Source of the DNA: Ammoniphilus oxalaticus
GTDB taxonomy: Bacteria > Bacillota > Bacilli > Aneurinibacillales > RAOX-1
Assembly (NCBI RefSeq): GCF_003609605.1
Contig: NZ_MCHY01000008.1
Location: 62,001 to 126,000, forward strand
DNA: 64,000 nucleotides
Direction of reading: 5' to 3'
The translations under genes were made by a program, and so were the position numbers. Positions 52,416 to 61,767 of this stretch are shown here, one piece after another. The notes beneath the pieces were generated by a model. It ran no database searches and had not been told where the DNA came from. It worked only from the letters and a program-made list of their open reading frames with translations. The number at the start of each line of letters is the position of its first letter. The stretch's first letter is position 1.

Positions 52416-53327
52416 TCATTGCTTGATCGTTTTCTTAACAAACGGTTGTTCGGGCCGTAGTTCCGACAAGATCATTCCGATAAAAATGAGTAGGCATCCG
52501 CCTAATGCTTTGTATCCTAACACATCGTCAGTCCAAAAGAAAGAAGCAAGGGCGGCAAACACGGGTTCCATCGCATAGATGAGGGCAACGCGTGTAGGGG
52601 TCGTAAATTTTTGACAGATTGTTTGGGCTAAAAAAGCAAAGACGGTCGCTGGACCGACTGTAATCAGTAACGCCCAAATAATTTGAGGTTGAAACAAACG
52701 GGTTGGGGTCAAAGCAGCTTGCCAATTTTCAAAGAAAAAGGCGCCTCCCGCGCTTAATAAAGCTACTGTTAAAATCTGAACAAACGCCAAGCTGATCGCT
52801 GGATAATGCGGAGCGTAGATTCCAGTGAAGATAATTTGCAGAGCGAAGCAGATCGCGCACAAAAATACGAGAAAGTCTCCTTTGTTTAGGGACAAAGAAT
52901 CGCCAAGCGTTAGGAAATACAGACCGATTGTTGCCGCAACAACGCCTGCAATCGCGGGCCACTGAAGTTTTTGTTTCAAAAAAAGGAAACTAAACAGTGG
53001 GATGAGGGCGACAGAAAGGGCGGTGATGAATCCAGCTTTCGATGAGGTCGTATGCAGTAAGCCAATTGTTTGCAGAGCATACCCGCCAAATAGCCAGATG
53101 CCAAGAATAAAACCGCTAATGAACATCTTTTTCGAAAACATTCGTAGTTGCTCTTTAAAGAATAGCGCAATAATGATAAACAATAAGACCGCCGCCATAA
53201 AAAAGCGTAGCGCGTTAAACGTGTGAGGAGGCAACGTTTCAATCGCATTTTGCACGATCACAAACGTAATTCCCCATATAAACGCGACAGACAGGAGCGC
53301 GAGGTCAGCGATTATGGTTTTTTTCAA
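52416..53327 (-). CDS. EamA/DMT-family transporter
   Basis: 303-residue drug/metabolite transporter with ten transmembrane helices in two EamA repeats (first ends near residue 140, second begins GDFLVFLCAICFALQIIF). Direction and substrate are unknown; relatives export amino acids or other metabolites. The TTG at 53327 has AGAGGTGAG six bases upstream on the minus strand; the open frame extends 26 codons beyond with no ribosome site. The stop abuts the HAD gene. Confidence 0.85.
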   Translation of the reverse strand: MKKTIIADLALLSVAFIWGITFVIVQNAIETLPPHTFNALRFFMAAVLLFIIIALFFKEQLRMFSKKMFISGFILGIWLFGGYALQTIGLLHTTSSKAGFITALSVALIPLFSFLFLKQKLQWPAIAGVVAATIGLYFLTLGDSLSLNKGDFLVFLCAICFALQIIFTGIYAPHYPAISLAFVQILTVALLSAGGAFFFENWQAALTPTRLFQPQIIWALLITVGPATVFAFLAQTICQKFTTPTRVALIYAMEPVFAALASFFWTDDVLGYKALGGCLLIFIGMILSELRPEQPFVKKTIKQ

Positions 53328-53410
53328 GAAACTCACCTCTATATCAAATAAAAAAACTGTTTCTATTATACATGACGGTATTTGATTGATAAAGTAAAAA
53401 AACAATAAAA

Positions 53411-53445
53411 AGAAGGTCGTTCTTATTGGAGCGGAACAACCTTCT
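53411..53445 (-). terminator. terminator of the ABC transporter operon
   Basis: AGAAGGTCGTTC (53411-53422) pairs with GAACAACCTTCT (53434-53445) with one mismatch. On the minus strand the 3' side reads into TTTTTATTGTTTTTTT, as expected for an intrinsic terminator after the permease. Confidence 0.85.
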
Positions 53446-53461
53446 CTTTTTTCTGTTTAAT

Positions 53462-54289
53462 TTAATTGCGATTTTTTAATAAATGTTTTTCGGTATACTG
53501 AACGAGGTGATACATAATCGTGGCGCAGATGGCGATGATGAAGAGACTCACAAAGACAAGCGTTAGGTTGAATACTTGGAATCCGTAAATGATTAAGTAG
53601 CCTAACCCTTGTTTCGAAACGAGAAATTCACCGACGATGACGCCTACCCAGGCAAGCCCAACGTTGACTTTCAAAGTTGAAATGATCGTTGGAAAGGAAG
53701 CGGGCAACACGATCTTTTTAAATATCTGGCGCTTCCTTCCGCCAAATGTTTGCACGAGCTTAATATAATTAGGATCGACTTCCTTAAAACTGCCATAGAC
53801 AACGATCGTTGTAATAATAACGGAAGTCGCAACGGCCATGGCCACGATCGCTGTGAATCCACCGCCGAAGGCAACGATGAACAGGGGACCTAAGGCGACT
53901 TTTGGCATCCCATTGAGAATCACTAAAAATGGATCTATCACCCGCGATAAAAAACGAGACCACCAAATACAAATGGCAATGGTGGTGCCGATCGCTGTGC
54001 CAGCGAGGAAGCCGACAACCGTTTCCCATACCGTCGCTAAGATATGAGGATGAAGGTCCCCGCGAGCGACCATCTCGATAAAGACACGCCAAATATTCGA
54101 AGGACTACTAAATAGAAGCGGATCGATCCACTTCATGGTCGAAGCCCATTCCCACATTCCGATAAACAAGACCAAGATAGCGAGTTGTGTAAAACCGACA
54201 TAGAGCGTGTATATTCGTTCTTTCTTCAAGAAGTCGCGGTGTTCTTTTGATTTGCCGCCGCGTTCTAACCATGTATTCCAATCCTTCAT
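53462..54289 (-). CDS. ABC transporter permease (SsuC/ThiX type)
   Basis: Inner-membrane permease of the NitT/TauT family of importers. 275 residues with six transmembrane helices, and the ATPase-coupling EAA-like loop (IKLVQTFGGRKRQIFKKIVLP). The ATG at 54289 overlaps the ATPase stop (ATGA) and has GGAAGGAG upstream; a TTG at 54310 is the only other option. It works with the ATPase and lipoprotein of the same operon. Confidence 0.9.
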   Translation of the reverse strand: MKDWNTWLERGGKSKEHRDFLKKERIYTLYVGFTQLAILVLFIGMWEWASTMKWIDPLLFSSPSNIWRVFIEMVARGDLHPHILATVWETVVGFLAGTAIGTTIAICIWWSRFLSRVIDPFLVILNGMPKVALGPLFIVAFGGGFTAIVAMAVATSVIITTIVVYGSFKEVDPNYIKLVQTFGGRKRQIFKKIVLPASFPTIISTLKVNVGLAWVGVIVGEFLVSKQGLGYLIIYGFQVFNLTLVFVSLFIIAICATIMYHLVQYTEKHLLKNRN

Positions 54290-55056
54290 TTCGTATTCAA
54301 CTCCTTCCAAACGAGTTGGAAGTAATGTTGAAAATCAGGAACATCCCGGCTAGCGAATGGGAGCGGTTCACGTAATGAATCTGGGATTTCGATTGTCGTT
54401 GCGATTTTACCCGGACTGGATTTTAACACAAAGATTCGGTCCGACATGGCGACTGCCTCAGAAATATCGTGAGTCACTAGAATGGCGGTTTTCTTTTTTC
54501 TTTTTAATGTATCGGCGACAAGATCTTCTAAACGCAATTTAGTTTGGAAATCTAAAGCTGAAAATGGTTCATCTAGCAATAAAATTTGTGGATTTGTTGC
54601 TAACGTGCGCACGAGCGCGACGCGTTGACGCATTCCGCCAGATAATTGGTGCGGGTAATGGTCTTTGTATGAGAGCAATCCCATTTCGGCAAGTAATCGC
54701 AACGCGTGTCGTTCTGTCTCACTTGTGAGCGCGTTTTGAATTTCAAGACCTAATAATATGTTTTGCCGAATGGTTCTCCAGCTTAACAGGTAATCTTGCT
54801 GTAACATATACCCGATATCTTTACGAGGTTTTGTAACAGACTCGTTGTTGACGAACACCTTTCCTTTGGTTGGTTGAAAAAGACCGGATAACATCGATAA
54901 CAAGGTGCTTTTTCCACAACCGCTTGGACCGAGGATGCTAACGAATTCACCTTCATCCACGGTCAAGGAAATATCATCGACGGCTTGATTTTCGCCATTT
55001 TTGGTCATAAACGTTTTACTGACACGGTCAAAGGCAATGAGATGGTTAGCCCACAT
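54286..55056 (-). CDS. ABC transporter ATP-binding protein (SsuB/ThiZ type)
   Basis: Nucleotide-binding subunit for the import system, 256 residues. Walker A GPSGCGKST (about 40-48), Q-loop YMLQQDYLLSW, signature LSGGMRQRVAL, Walker B ILLLDEPFSAL and switch His in VTHDISEA. The ATG at 55056 has AGGAGGTG; the open frame extends 18 codons further without one. It is coupled by overlap to the permease gene. Confidence 0.93.
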   Translation of the reverse strand: MWANHLIAFDRVSKTFMTKNGENQAVDDISLTVDEGEFVSILGPSGCGKSTLLSMLSGLFQPTKGKVFVNNESVTKPRKDIGYMLQQDYLLSWRTIRQNILLGLEIQNALTSETERHALRLLAEMGLLSYKDHYPHQLSGGMRQRVALVRTLATNPQILLLDEPFSALDFQTKLRLEDLVADTLKRKKKTAILVTHDISEAVAMSDRIFVLKSSPGKIATTIEIPDSLREPLPFASRDVPDFQHYFQLVWKELNTK

Positions 55057-55110
55057 AATCGCCCACCTCCTATTTCTATCGTATTCAGAATAGGAAGATG
55101 GGTGATTCAA

Positions 55111-56361
55111 TTATATTTCTATTTTTATCTGCCTCATGTAATGCCATGTGATCAATTGAGCAAGACTGACGGCAAACAGAATACTGTTGAGCATGAGGGG
55201 TTGATCGTTCCAGCTGATTAGTATGATGAATACAGCGAGCGCCAGTAATCGTCCCACATTGAGCCCGGTTTCCCGAATGATGATGTTTTCTACTTTCCAT
55301 TCAGCGGTTTTATTGTTTTGACCGATCGTATCAAATACGATCGAAACAGCTGGGATCAGAAACAAGGGACTAAACAAGCTGATTCCGATCCCCATCCATA
55401 ACAAAGTTGAATAGTTCGTTACATAAAACAAGGGCAACACAGATATCGACATTAAGATTGAGCCCCAGAACAGCGCTTTATTTCGCCATTCGGGTAACAA
55501 ATACTTACCAGCCGCGTAAAAGGATATGAAAGCGACACCAGACGTAATGCACGTATAAATGCCGACTTTCCACTCATTGTTCGTCGCCACAAAAACTAAG
55601 ATGCCGACTAAAAATGTAAAGACTGATTCATTGATGCCTTGTCCAATCATCGCTAAAAAAAGCAGTCGCCAAGTTTTGTTTGTTTGAATAATGGAAAATG
55701 TTTGTCTGACAGAAAACTTCCCGCCCGCTTTTCGTTTATGCAGAAAAGAACTTAAAATCGCCCCCGTAATATAAACGCCAAGCGAAACGGAGAAAATAAC
55801 ATAATATCCTTTCATCCCTGTCATTTTTGAAATGAAATAACCAGCTCCCAATGGAGCGGCCATTCCGACAAAAGAACTGAAAACACCGGCTAACCCGTTA
55901 TATTTGTCGCGATTTTCCCGACTTGTGATTTCGAAAAGAATAATATTAAAAGAAAGCCAAAAAAAACCGTGGCCGATTCCTTGAATAAATCCAAGCGGCA
56001 AAATGTAATGAATCGCGTTGTCTCCCAGAAATAAGACCAATAAATAAAAAGCGGCGGCGATCGATATGCCCGCTCTTAAACAAGACATCTTATTGTGGAC
56101 TTTGACCCATTTACCAGAAAACATGAAGGTGATCTGAATAGCCAAATAAAAGGCCACATTGTATAAACCAATTAAGGCGTATCCGCCGCCTTCTTTCCAT
56201 AAGTAGACGTTGACGAATGTTCCAGACAAAGCTTCTGCGAGTAAAAACAGCGTGTTTACGATTAAAAGCAGCCGACCCTGCGGACCTAGGTGTTGTTTTA
56301 AGATCGAATCTTCGCTTCGATCCCATCTATAGAAGAGCCCGCGCTTCGTTTTAGCTTCCAT
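55111..56361 (-). CDS. MFS transporter
   Basis: 416-residue Major Facilitator protein with about 12 transmembrane helices; similar in outline to B. subtilis YqgE-type permeases. An N-terminal cytoplasmic stretch (about 1-28) precedes the first helix. The ATG at 56361 has a GGGGGGG ribosome site. It sits between the lipoprotein and ATPase genes of the ABC importer, separated from the lipoprotein gene by a terminator hairpin. An export or related uptake role for the same compound is possible. Confidence 0.82.
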   Translation of the reverse strand: MEAKTKRGLFYRWDRSEDSILKQHLGPQGRLLLIVNTLFLLAEALSGTFVNVYLWKEGGGYALIGLYNVAFYLAIQITFMFSGKWVKVHNKMSCLRAGISIAAAFYLLVLFLGDNAIHYILPLGFIQGIGHGFFWLSFNIILFEITSRENRDKYNGLAGVFSSFVGMAAPLGAGYFISKMTGMKGYYVIFSVSLGVYITGAILSSFLHKRKAGGKFSVRQTFSIIQTNKTWRLLFLAMIGQGINESVFTFLVGILVFVATNNEWKVGIYTCITSGVAFISFYAAGKYLLPEWRNKALFWGSILMSISVLPLFYVTNYSTLLWMGIGISLFSPLFLIPAVSIVFDTIGQNNKTAEWKVENIIIRETGLNVGRLLALAVFIILISWNDQPLMLNSILFAVSLAQLITWHYMRQIKIEI

Positions 56362-56443
56362 AGTTTCCCCCCCTAGAGATGCTATCTGTTAGGTTAAGAA
56401 TACCCAGGGAGGACTCTTTTTATAAGAAAATCGGGTCTGAATT

Positions 56444-56467
56444 GAAAAAAGGGGCTTATAAGGCCCC
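56444..56467 (-). terminator. attenuating terminator after the substrate-binding protein gene
   Basis: GGGGC (56451-56455) pairs with GCCCC (56463-56467), and on the minus strand TTTTTTC follows. It probably lowers expression of the MFS, ATPase and permease genes relative to the binding protein. Confidence 0.7.
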
Positions 56468-56476
56468 GTGGTTCTG

Positions 56477-57478
56477 TTACTCTTGAACAGCATTGCGCGC
56501 GAAATCGGTATTGATAATTGGCCCAAAGTCGACTTTTTGCTTCAATTCCCCGGCGTCTTCCATAATCTTGGCTAGATTTTCAAATTGTTCTACATGTAGA
56601 ATAGGATCGGTTGCAAAAGAATCTTGCGACTTAAAGCGTTCTAGCACAATGATTAATGTTTCGCGATCTAGATCAGGAAATTGTGGAGAGATGACTTCGG
56701 CAATCTCTTCCGTGGAGTGGGCGGCGACCCATTGTTGGGCGCGGTACACAGCGTTTGTAAACTTTTGTACCGTTTCAGGATGTTGATCGATATAACTTTG
56801 TTTTGTAATGAATACAGTATACGGTAGCTTACCGCTTTCTTCTCCAAATGAAGCGACTACATGCCCGATTCCTTCTTGTTCCAATTTAGATGCGACAGGC
56901 TCGAATAAATGGGCGAAATCACCTGTTCCAGAGGCGAAAGCTGTGCCTAAGTTGGCGAAATCAATATTTTGAATGACTTTCACATCTTGGAAGGGAGTCA
57001 CACCGTTTTCTTTCTGCACATACTCACTTACCATTTGCGGCATTCCGCCTTTGCGTTGACCAATCATTGTTTTTCCTTTTAACATATTCCAACTGAAATT
57101 TTCAATCGGTTCCCGCGAAACGAGGAATGATCCATCTGTTTGAGTCAGCTGGGCGAAGTTGACAGCAAGATCAATCGCATCCTGATTTTTAACATAGATC
57201 GTAGCTTCAGCGCCCATCAGAATGACTTCCGCGTTCCCGCTAAGCAAGGCAGTCATCGCTTTATCTCCGCCGTTGGCGTTTGTAAGTTGCACATCCAATC
57301 CTTCGTCTTCAAAAAATCCTTTTTCTAAAGCAACGTATTGCGGGGTGTAAAAAATAGAATGGGTCACTTCAAACAAACGAATTTTTGTTAGATGAGAGGA
57401 CCCGTTGCCGCAAGCTGCTAACAGCGTTAGGATACAACTTAAAAAAAGAAAGCCAGCAGTTCGCCGCCAATTATTCAT
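56477..57478 (-). CDS. NMT1/SsuA-type ABC substrate-binding lipoprotein
   Basis: Extracytoplasmic receptor of 333 residues. Lipobox LLAACG with Cys23; mature protein has the NMT1/periplasmic-binding-protein-2 fold (IFYTPQYVALEKGFFEDEG, LSGNAEVILMGAEATIYV, HLFEPVASKLEQEG). Relatives bind thiamine pyrimidines (ThiY), sulfonates (SsuA) or unknown ligands (YtlA). The ATG at 57478 has AGGAGGTTG at 57486-57494; the open frame runs 17 codons further upstream. There is no TPP riboswitch, so thiamine control is not supported. It is the first gene of the minus-strand transporter operon. Confidence 0.9.
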   Translation of the reverse strand: MNNWRRTAGFLFLSCILTLLAACGNGSSHLTKIRLFEVTHSIFYTPQYVALEKGFFEDEGLDVQLTNANGGDKAMTALLSGNAEVILMGAEATIYVKNQDAIDLAVNFAQLTQTDGSFLVSREPIENFSWNMLKGKTMIGQRKGGMPQMVSEYVQKENGVTPFQDVKVIQNIDFANLGTAFASGTGDFAHLFEPVASKLEQEGIGHVVASFGEESGKLPYTVFITKQSYIDQHPETVQKFTNAVYRAQQWVAAHSTEEIAEVISPQFPDLDRETLIIVLERFKSQDSFATDPILHVEQFENLAKIMEDAGELKQKVDFGPIINTDFARNAVQE

Positions 57479-57525
57479 TCTTTCAACCTCCTGAATTTTA
57501 TCTGGGCTATAATCTATCTGTATGA

Positions 57526-57541
57526 ACAATTAGCTAATTGT
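57526..57541. promoter_or_regulatory. 16-base perfect palindrome, candidate operator for the importer operon
   Basis: ACAATTAGCTAATTGT is fully self-complementary and lies 48 bases before the importer lipoprotein start. AT-rich palindromes with this TTAGCTAA core are like MarR-type operators. No regulator gene is adjacent, so the controlling protein is unknown. Confidence 0.5.
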
Positions 57542-57587
57542 GTGAATAAACGGTATGTTTGGACACAAAGCTATCACAATTTGTCAA

Positions 57588-57615
57588 ACCATGTTGGAAA
57601 AGAACATGGTATAAT
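57588..57615 (+). promoter_or_regulatory. hemA promoter with an overlapping inverted repeat
   Basis: TGG plus a perfect TATAAT (57610-57615) makes an extended -10. A perfect inverted repeat, ACCATGTT (57588-57595) and AACATGGT (57603-57610), fills the spacer and touches the -10, a place where a bound repressor would block polymerase. B. subtilis hemA is under PerR; this sequence is not the PerR box. About 130 bases of leader follow. Confidence 0.6.
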
Positions 57616-57743
57616 AAGTTAACATGCATACAGATAGTTTTTAATATATTGTTACACATTACAATTACGACGTTAATTACGTCTGCTTCTATCGGAATAG
57701 GGGAAACTAAAAAATACGATTAATAAAAAATGGGGTGGTTTGA

Positions 57744-59129
57744 GTGCACATCCTCGTGATTGGATTGAATTACAAGACGGCCCCGGTGGAAATTCGCGAA
57801 CGATTCGCATTTAAGGAGGAACAGAAGCAACAGGCTATTCAGATGTTGCGTTCAACAAGAAGTGTCCAAGAATGTGTGATCGTAGGAACTTGCAATCGGA
57901 CGGAAATTTATGCGGTTGTCGATCAACTTCATACCGGCAGGCACTATATGAGGGGTTTTTTAGCTGATTGGTTTTCGATTGACCGCGAACAATTTAGAGA
58001 TTTTCTATATATTAAGGAAAATGACGATGCCGTTGATCATCTGTTTAGAGTGATCTGCGGGTTGGATTCAATGGTCTTGGGGGAAACACAAATCCTTGGA
58101 CAGGTTCGCAACGCCTTTATTCTGAGTCAAGAGATGAAAGCGACAGGTACGGTTTTTAATAATTTATTCAAACAAGCCATCATGGTTGCGAGGAGAGCCC
58201 ATTCCGAAACGGACATTGGCAAAAATGCGGTTTCGGTTAGCTATGCAGCGGTTGAACTCGGCAAGAAGATTTTTGGATATTTTGATAAAAAGACGGTTGT
58301 GATTCTTGGGGCGGGAAAGATGGGCGAACTGACCGGAAAACATCTTCACGCGAACGGTGTAAAAAAAGTTATCGTTGTAAATCGAACATTAGAAAGAGCG
58401 CAAACGGTGGCGGATCAATTTCGGGGAGAAGCTTGCACATTTGAGCAGTTAAGTTCGGCTTTGATTGAAGCGGACATTGTAATTAGCTCAACTGGGGCGG
58501 AAGGCTATGTCGTCACAAAACAAGATATCCAAGCGATTAGTAGACAAAGGACACATCGTCCCTTATTTATGATTGATATTGCGGTGCCGAGGGATCTTGA
58601 TCCCGCCATGGATGAACTTGAAAATGTGTTTTTGTACGACATTGATGACCTTGAAGGCATTGTTCAGGCAAATATGGAAGAACGAGCGCGCGAGGCGACA
58701 AAGATTGAAATGATGATCGATGAAGAGATCGTTGCTTTTAAGGCGTGGTTAAACACGCTCGGTGTTGTGCCATTGATTACGGCGTTGCGTGAAAAATCAC
58801 TGCGTTTCCATGAAGAAGCGATCCGCAATGTGGAAAATAAATTACCGCATCTCTCAGAAAGAGAGTTGCGCTTGATTCGTAAGTACTCTAGAGTGATTGT
58901 CAATCAGATGTTGCATGATCCGCTGATTCGGATGAAAGAAATGGCGGCGCAAGGTGACGAGGCATTAGATTTGTTTACAAAAATCTTTGCTTTAGAAGAT
59001 GAATTAGCGGAACAAGAGCATAAAAAAATGATCGAACAAAAGAGAATAGAACAAGAAGAAATTCAACAAGGGTCTAATGAAATGCGTTTGCCGACTTTCT
59101 ATGTTAGTGAGGCAGCTGCGCGCTCCTAA
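57744..59129 (+). CDS. hemA: glutamyl-tRNA reductase
   Basis: First committed step of tetrapyrrole synthesis: reduces Glu-tRNA to glutamate-1-semialdehyde with NADPH. 461 residues with the catalytic Cys50 in VGTCNRTEIY, SMVLGETQILGQVR, Rossmann domain VVILGAGKMGELT (about 190) and the C-terminal helical dimerisation domain. The last 40 residues are a charged Glu/Gln extension. The start is GTG with GGGGTGG upstream. It heads hemAXCDBL and its product is taken over by HemL. Confidence 0.97.
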   Translation: MHILVIGLNYKTAPVEIRERFAFKEEQKQQAIQMLRSTRSVQECVIVGTCNRTEIYAVVDQLHTGRHYMRGFLADWFSIDREQFRDFLYIKENDDAVDHLFRVICGLDSMVLGETQILGQVRNAFILSQEMKATGTVFNNLFKQAIMVARRAHSETDIGKNAVSVSYAAVELGKKIFGYFDKKTVVILGAGKMGELTGKHLHANGVKKVIVVNRTLERAQTVADQFRGEACTFEQLSSALIEADIVISSTGAEGYVVTKQDIQAISRQRTHRPLFMIDIAVPRDLDPAMDELENVFLYDIDDLEGIVQANMEERAREATKIEMMIDEEIVAFKAWLNTLGVVPLITALREKSLRFHEEAIRNVENKLPHLSERELRLIRKYSRVIVNQMLHDPLIRMKEMAAQGDEALDLFTKIFALEDELAEQEHKKMIEQKRIEQEEIQQGSNEMRLPTFYVSEAAARS

Positions 59130-59143
59130 AGAAGGGAGTTACG

Positions 59144-59968
59144 TTGGTGAACATTGAAAGTTGGATGTATGATGTTACCATCTATCTTTACGCGATAAGT
59201 GTACTAATGTATTTTTCAGATTTTCTACAAAGCAACCAGAAGGTCAATAAAATGGCCTTCTGGTTGCTTGCGATTGTATGGGTCTTTCAATCCATATTCT
59301 TTGTCCTTCAGTTTATTTCTAAAGACTATTTTCCCGTTTTAACTTTGTTTGAGACGCTCTTTTTTTATTCTTGGATCTTAGTAACCTTATCGTTAGTAAT
59401 CAATCATTTTTTTCGGATGGATCTCCTTATCTTCTTTACAAATGTGCTTGGTTTCAGCGTCATGTCTGTTACGGTATTTACGAATCCGACAGCAACACCG
59501 GCACTTTCGCAGCAGTTGATCTCTGAATTGTTATTTATTCATATCAGTTTGGCGTTACTCAGTTACGCCGCGCTGTCCTTTGCCTTTATCCTTTCTGTCA
59601 TGTATATGATTCAGGTCAAACTGTTAAAAGAAAAGCGGTGGACCCCGTTGTTAAGGAAGATGCCAAGTCTTGGGTTGTTAGATATATATGCGTATCGATT
59701 AACGATGATCGGTGTCCCCTTACTTTTTTTATCCCTTATATTGGGTGGTCTGTGGGCTCATATCGTGGGACAGACAATCTGGTTGGATCCGAAGGTATTC
59801 TTTTCTATTTTGGTTGTTGTGGCATATAGCGTTTATTTATATCGTCGCGTGAATTATGGTTGGCAAGGAAAAAAGCTAGCGATGATGAACGTGCTCGCAT
59901 TTGTGTTTGTATTGCTGAACTTTTTTATTTCCGGGTCGCTTTCATCTTTCCATCAATGGCTAAGATAG
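59144..59968 (+). CDS. hemX: HemX / CcsA-like integral membrane protein
   Basis: 274-residue membrane protein with eight hydrophobic segments of the cytochrome c assembly (CcsA/HemX) family; in B. subtilis HemX lowers the level of HemA. Conserved segments include FETLFFYSWILVTLSL, LLFIHISLALLSYAAL and ILGGLWAHIVGQTIWLDPK (with the tryptophan-rich WAH motif). The start is TTG at 59144 or GTG at 59147; GAAGGGA fits both. It stands in the conserved place between hemA and hemC. Confidence 0.9.
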   Translation: MVNIESWMYDVTIYLYAISVLMYFSDFLQSNQKVNKMAFWLLAIVWVFQSIFFVLQFISKDYFPVLTLFETLFFYSWILVTLSLVINHFFRMDLLIFFTNVLGFSVMSVTVFTNPTATPALSQQLISELLFIHISLALLSYAALSFAFILSVMYMIQVKLLKEKRWTPLLRKMPSLGLLDIYAYRLTMIGVPLLFLSLILGGLWAHIVGQTIWLDPKVFFSILVVVAYSVYLYRRVNYGWQGKKLAMMNVLAFVFVLLNFFISGSLSSFHQWLR

Positions 59969-60032
59969 ACTTTTTTAGGCGACAGGTAACACTAAGACGG
60001 AATTGATTTTTAAAAGTGGAGGGTTGTCAGGC

Positions 60033-60962
60033 ATGAGGAAAATTATCATCGGCACGAGGCAAAGCGAATTGGCGGTCACCCAAACAAAATGGGTGATCAG
60101 TCAATTAAAGTCATTAGGGCTCCCGTATGAATTTGAGATGAAAAAGATCGTAACAAAAGGAGATCGGATCTTAGATGTGACGCTTTCCAAAGTAGGCGGG
60201 AAGGGACTCTTTGTAAAAGAAATTGAGCAAGCGATGATCGATCAAGAAATTGACTTGGCCGTCCACAGCATGAAAGATATGCCGTCTTCGTTGCCAGCAG
60301 GCTTAACGATCGGCTGTGTTCCTGAGCGGGTCGATGTTCGCGATGTATTGATCAGCAAAGAAGGAAAAACGTTAGACGAATTAGCTGCCGGGGCGATCGT
60401 TGGCACGAGCAGTTTGAGAAGAGGGGCCCAAATCTTAGCTTTTCGTCCTGATTTAAAAATTAAGTGGATTCGCGGAAATGTTGGAACCCGTCTACGGAAA
60501 TTGGAAGAAGAAGATTATGATGCGATTATTTTAGCGGCGGCAGGCTTAGAGCGCTTAGAGTGGGACGGGGATATTGCCCAATATATTCCTGTTGAAATCA
60601 GTTTGCCCGCAGTCGGTCAGGGAGCGTTAGGAATCGAGTGCAGGGAAAGCGATCAAGAGGTGTTGGATCTGTTGGCTCGATTGAATCATCGTCAAACATC
60701 GATTTCGGTTCAGGCGGAACGGGCGTTCTTGAGAACATTAGAAGGTGGTTGCCAAGTTCCAATCGGCGCCTACGCCATAACGGAAAATAATCAGGAGATA
60801 ACGATTACCGGATTGGTTGCCTCTCCAGACGGAAAGACTGTGCTCAAAGAGCGTATGCAAGGAACCGATCCGGAACAGTTGGGGACCGCCCTCGGCCAAG
60901 CCTTAATTGATCAAGGGGCTGCTGAGATCTTAGAGCAAGTGCGTGAGGAGAGTCAAGAATGA
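60033..60962 (+). CDS. hemC: hydroxymethylbilane synthase (porphobilinogen deaminase)
   Basis: Joins four porphobilinogens into a linear tetrapyrrole. 309 residues with [12 protein letters not shown], the catalytic Asp in [10 protein letters not shown], Arg-rich phosphate sites ([22 protein letters not shown]) and the cofactor-binding Cys in [10 protein letters not shown]. The ATG at 60033 has GTGGAGGG at 9 bases; the open frame starts 10 codons earlier. The stop overlaps the hemD start by four bases. Confidence 0.96.
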   Translation: MRKIIIGTRQSELAVTQTKWVISQLKSLGLPYEFEMKKIVTKGDRILDVTLSKVGGKGLFVKEIEQAMIDQEIDLAVHSMKDMPSSLPAGLTIGCVPERVDVRDVLISKEGKTLDELAAGAIVGTSSLRRGAQILAFRPDLKIKWIRGNVGTRLRKLEEEDYDAIILAAAGLERLEWDGDIAQYIPVEISLPAVGQGALGIECRESDQEVLDLLARLNHRQTSISVQAERAFLRTLEGGCQVPIGAYAITENNQEITITGLVASPDGKTVLKERMQGTDPEQLGTALGQALIDQGAAEILEQVREESQE

Positions 60963-61765
60963 CCGAGCGTGAACAGGATAAACAAACGTTAGCCGGTCGA
61001 ATGGCGGTCGTTACGAGAGCGAGGAGTCAGGCGAGTGATCTTGTCGCGCGGCTTGAAGAACTTGGGTCAACCGTCATTGAATTTCCATTAATTGAATTGA
61101 AACCGGCGTCGGATTCGACCGCCTTACAACAGGCAATTCAAGAATTGGCTCGCTTTGATTGGATTGTTTTTACAAGTGTTAATGGAGTAAACTTTTTTGC
61201 GGAAAAAATGGCAGAGAGTGGTCGTTCTTTTCGAGAAATTGAGGCCAAAATTGGAGCGGTTGGACCAAAAACAGCGGAAGCGATTACCAAACATGGTAAA
61301 ACAACCGAGCTGGTCGCCGACGATTATCAAGCGTCAGGGTTGCTCAAAACGTTAAGACCAATTTTAGCGGCTGGTCAGCAGGTGTTGTTACCGCGGGGGA
61401 ATATGGCCAAAGCGGATTTGCCAGACGGTCTTCGCTCTTGGGGAGTCGATGTAACAGAAGCCATTACTTACGAAAACGCGCTATCATCGAAAGGAAAAGA
61501 AACCGTGCTCAAACAATTGAAAGCGGGTCGGGTCGATTTGATTACGTTTACGAGTTCCTCAACGGTGCTCAATTTTCTTCATTTGATGAGCGAAGAACCG
61601 CTGGATCAACTTTTGAAAGATGTAAAAATCGCTTGTATCGGACCTGTGACAGAGACGACGGCGAAAGAACAGGGATTGCAAGTCGATACGGTTGCCAAAC
61701 GCTATACGATCGACGGTTTGATCGAAGTGATTTGCGATCTTTACGAAGGACAGGAGGTAAATTAA
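60959..61765 (+). CDS. hemD: uroporphyrinogen-III synthase
   Basis: Cyclises hydroxymethylbilane with inversion of ring D. 268 residues in the two-domain HemD fold ([59 protein letters not shown]). The family has few invariant residues, and this one matches in length and order. ATGA overlap with hemC; hemB starts two bases after the stop. Confidence 0.95.
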   Translation: MTEREQDKQTLAGRMAVVTRARSQASDLVARLEELGSTVIEFPLIELKPASDSTALQQAIQELARFDWIVFTSVNGVNFFAEKMAESGRSFREIEAKIGAVGPKTAEAITKHGKTTELVADDYQASGLLKTLRPILAAGQQVLLPRGNMAKADLPDGLRSWGVDVTEAITYENALSSKGKETVLKQLKAGRVDLITFTSSSTVLNFLHLMSEEPLDQLLKDVKIACIGPVTETTAKEQGLQVDTVAKRYTIDGLIEVICDLYEGQEVN

Positions 61766-61767
61766 GG

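Larger units (their letters stand above)
57514..57637. repeat. separated 11-base inverted repeats in the divergent importer/hemA region
   Basis: CTATCTGTATG (57514-57524) and its exact complement CATACAGATAG (57627-57637) flank the interval between the importer and hemA starts, 113 bases apart. Each would lie close to a transcription start. They could be half-sites for a looping regulator or binding sites for one regulator of both directions. Confidence 0.5.

Noticed and set aside
57479-57743. TPP riboswitch for the NMT1-type importer
   Set aside because: I searched this gap for the CTGAGA-type TPP core and found nothing like it; only the palindrome and inverted repeats are present.
61438-61767. 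Upstream extension of the hemB reading frame by 110 codons
   Set aside because: It overlaps hemD in another frame, has no ribosome site, and reads as basic low-complexity sequence; the HemB family start and AGGAGGTAA are at 61768.
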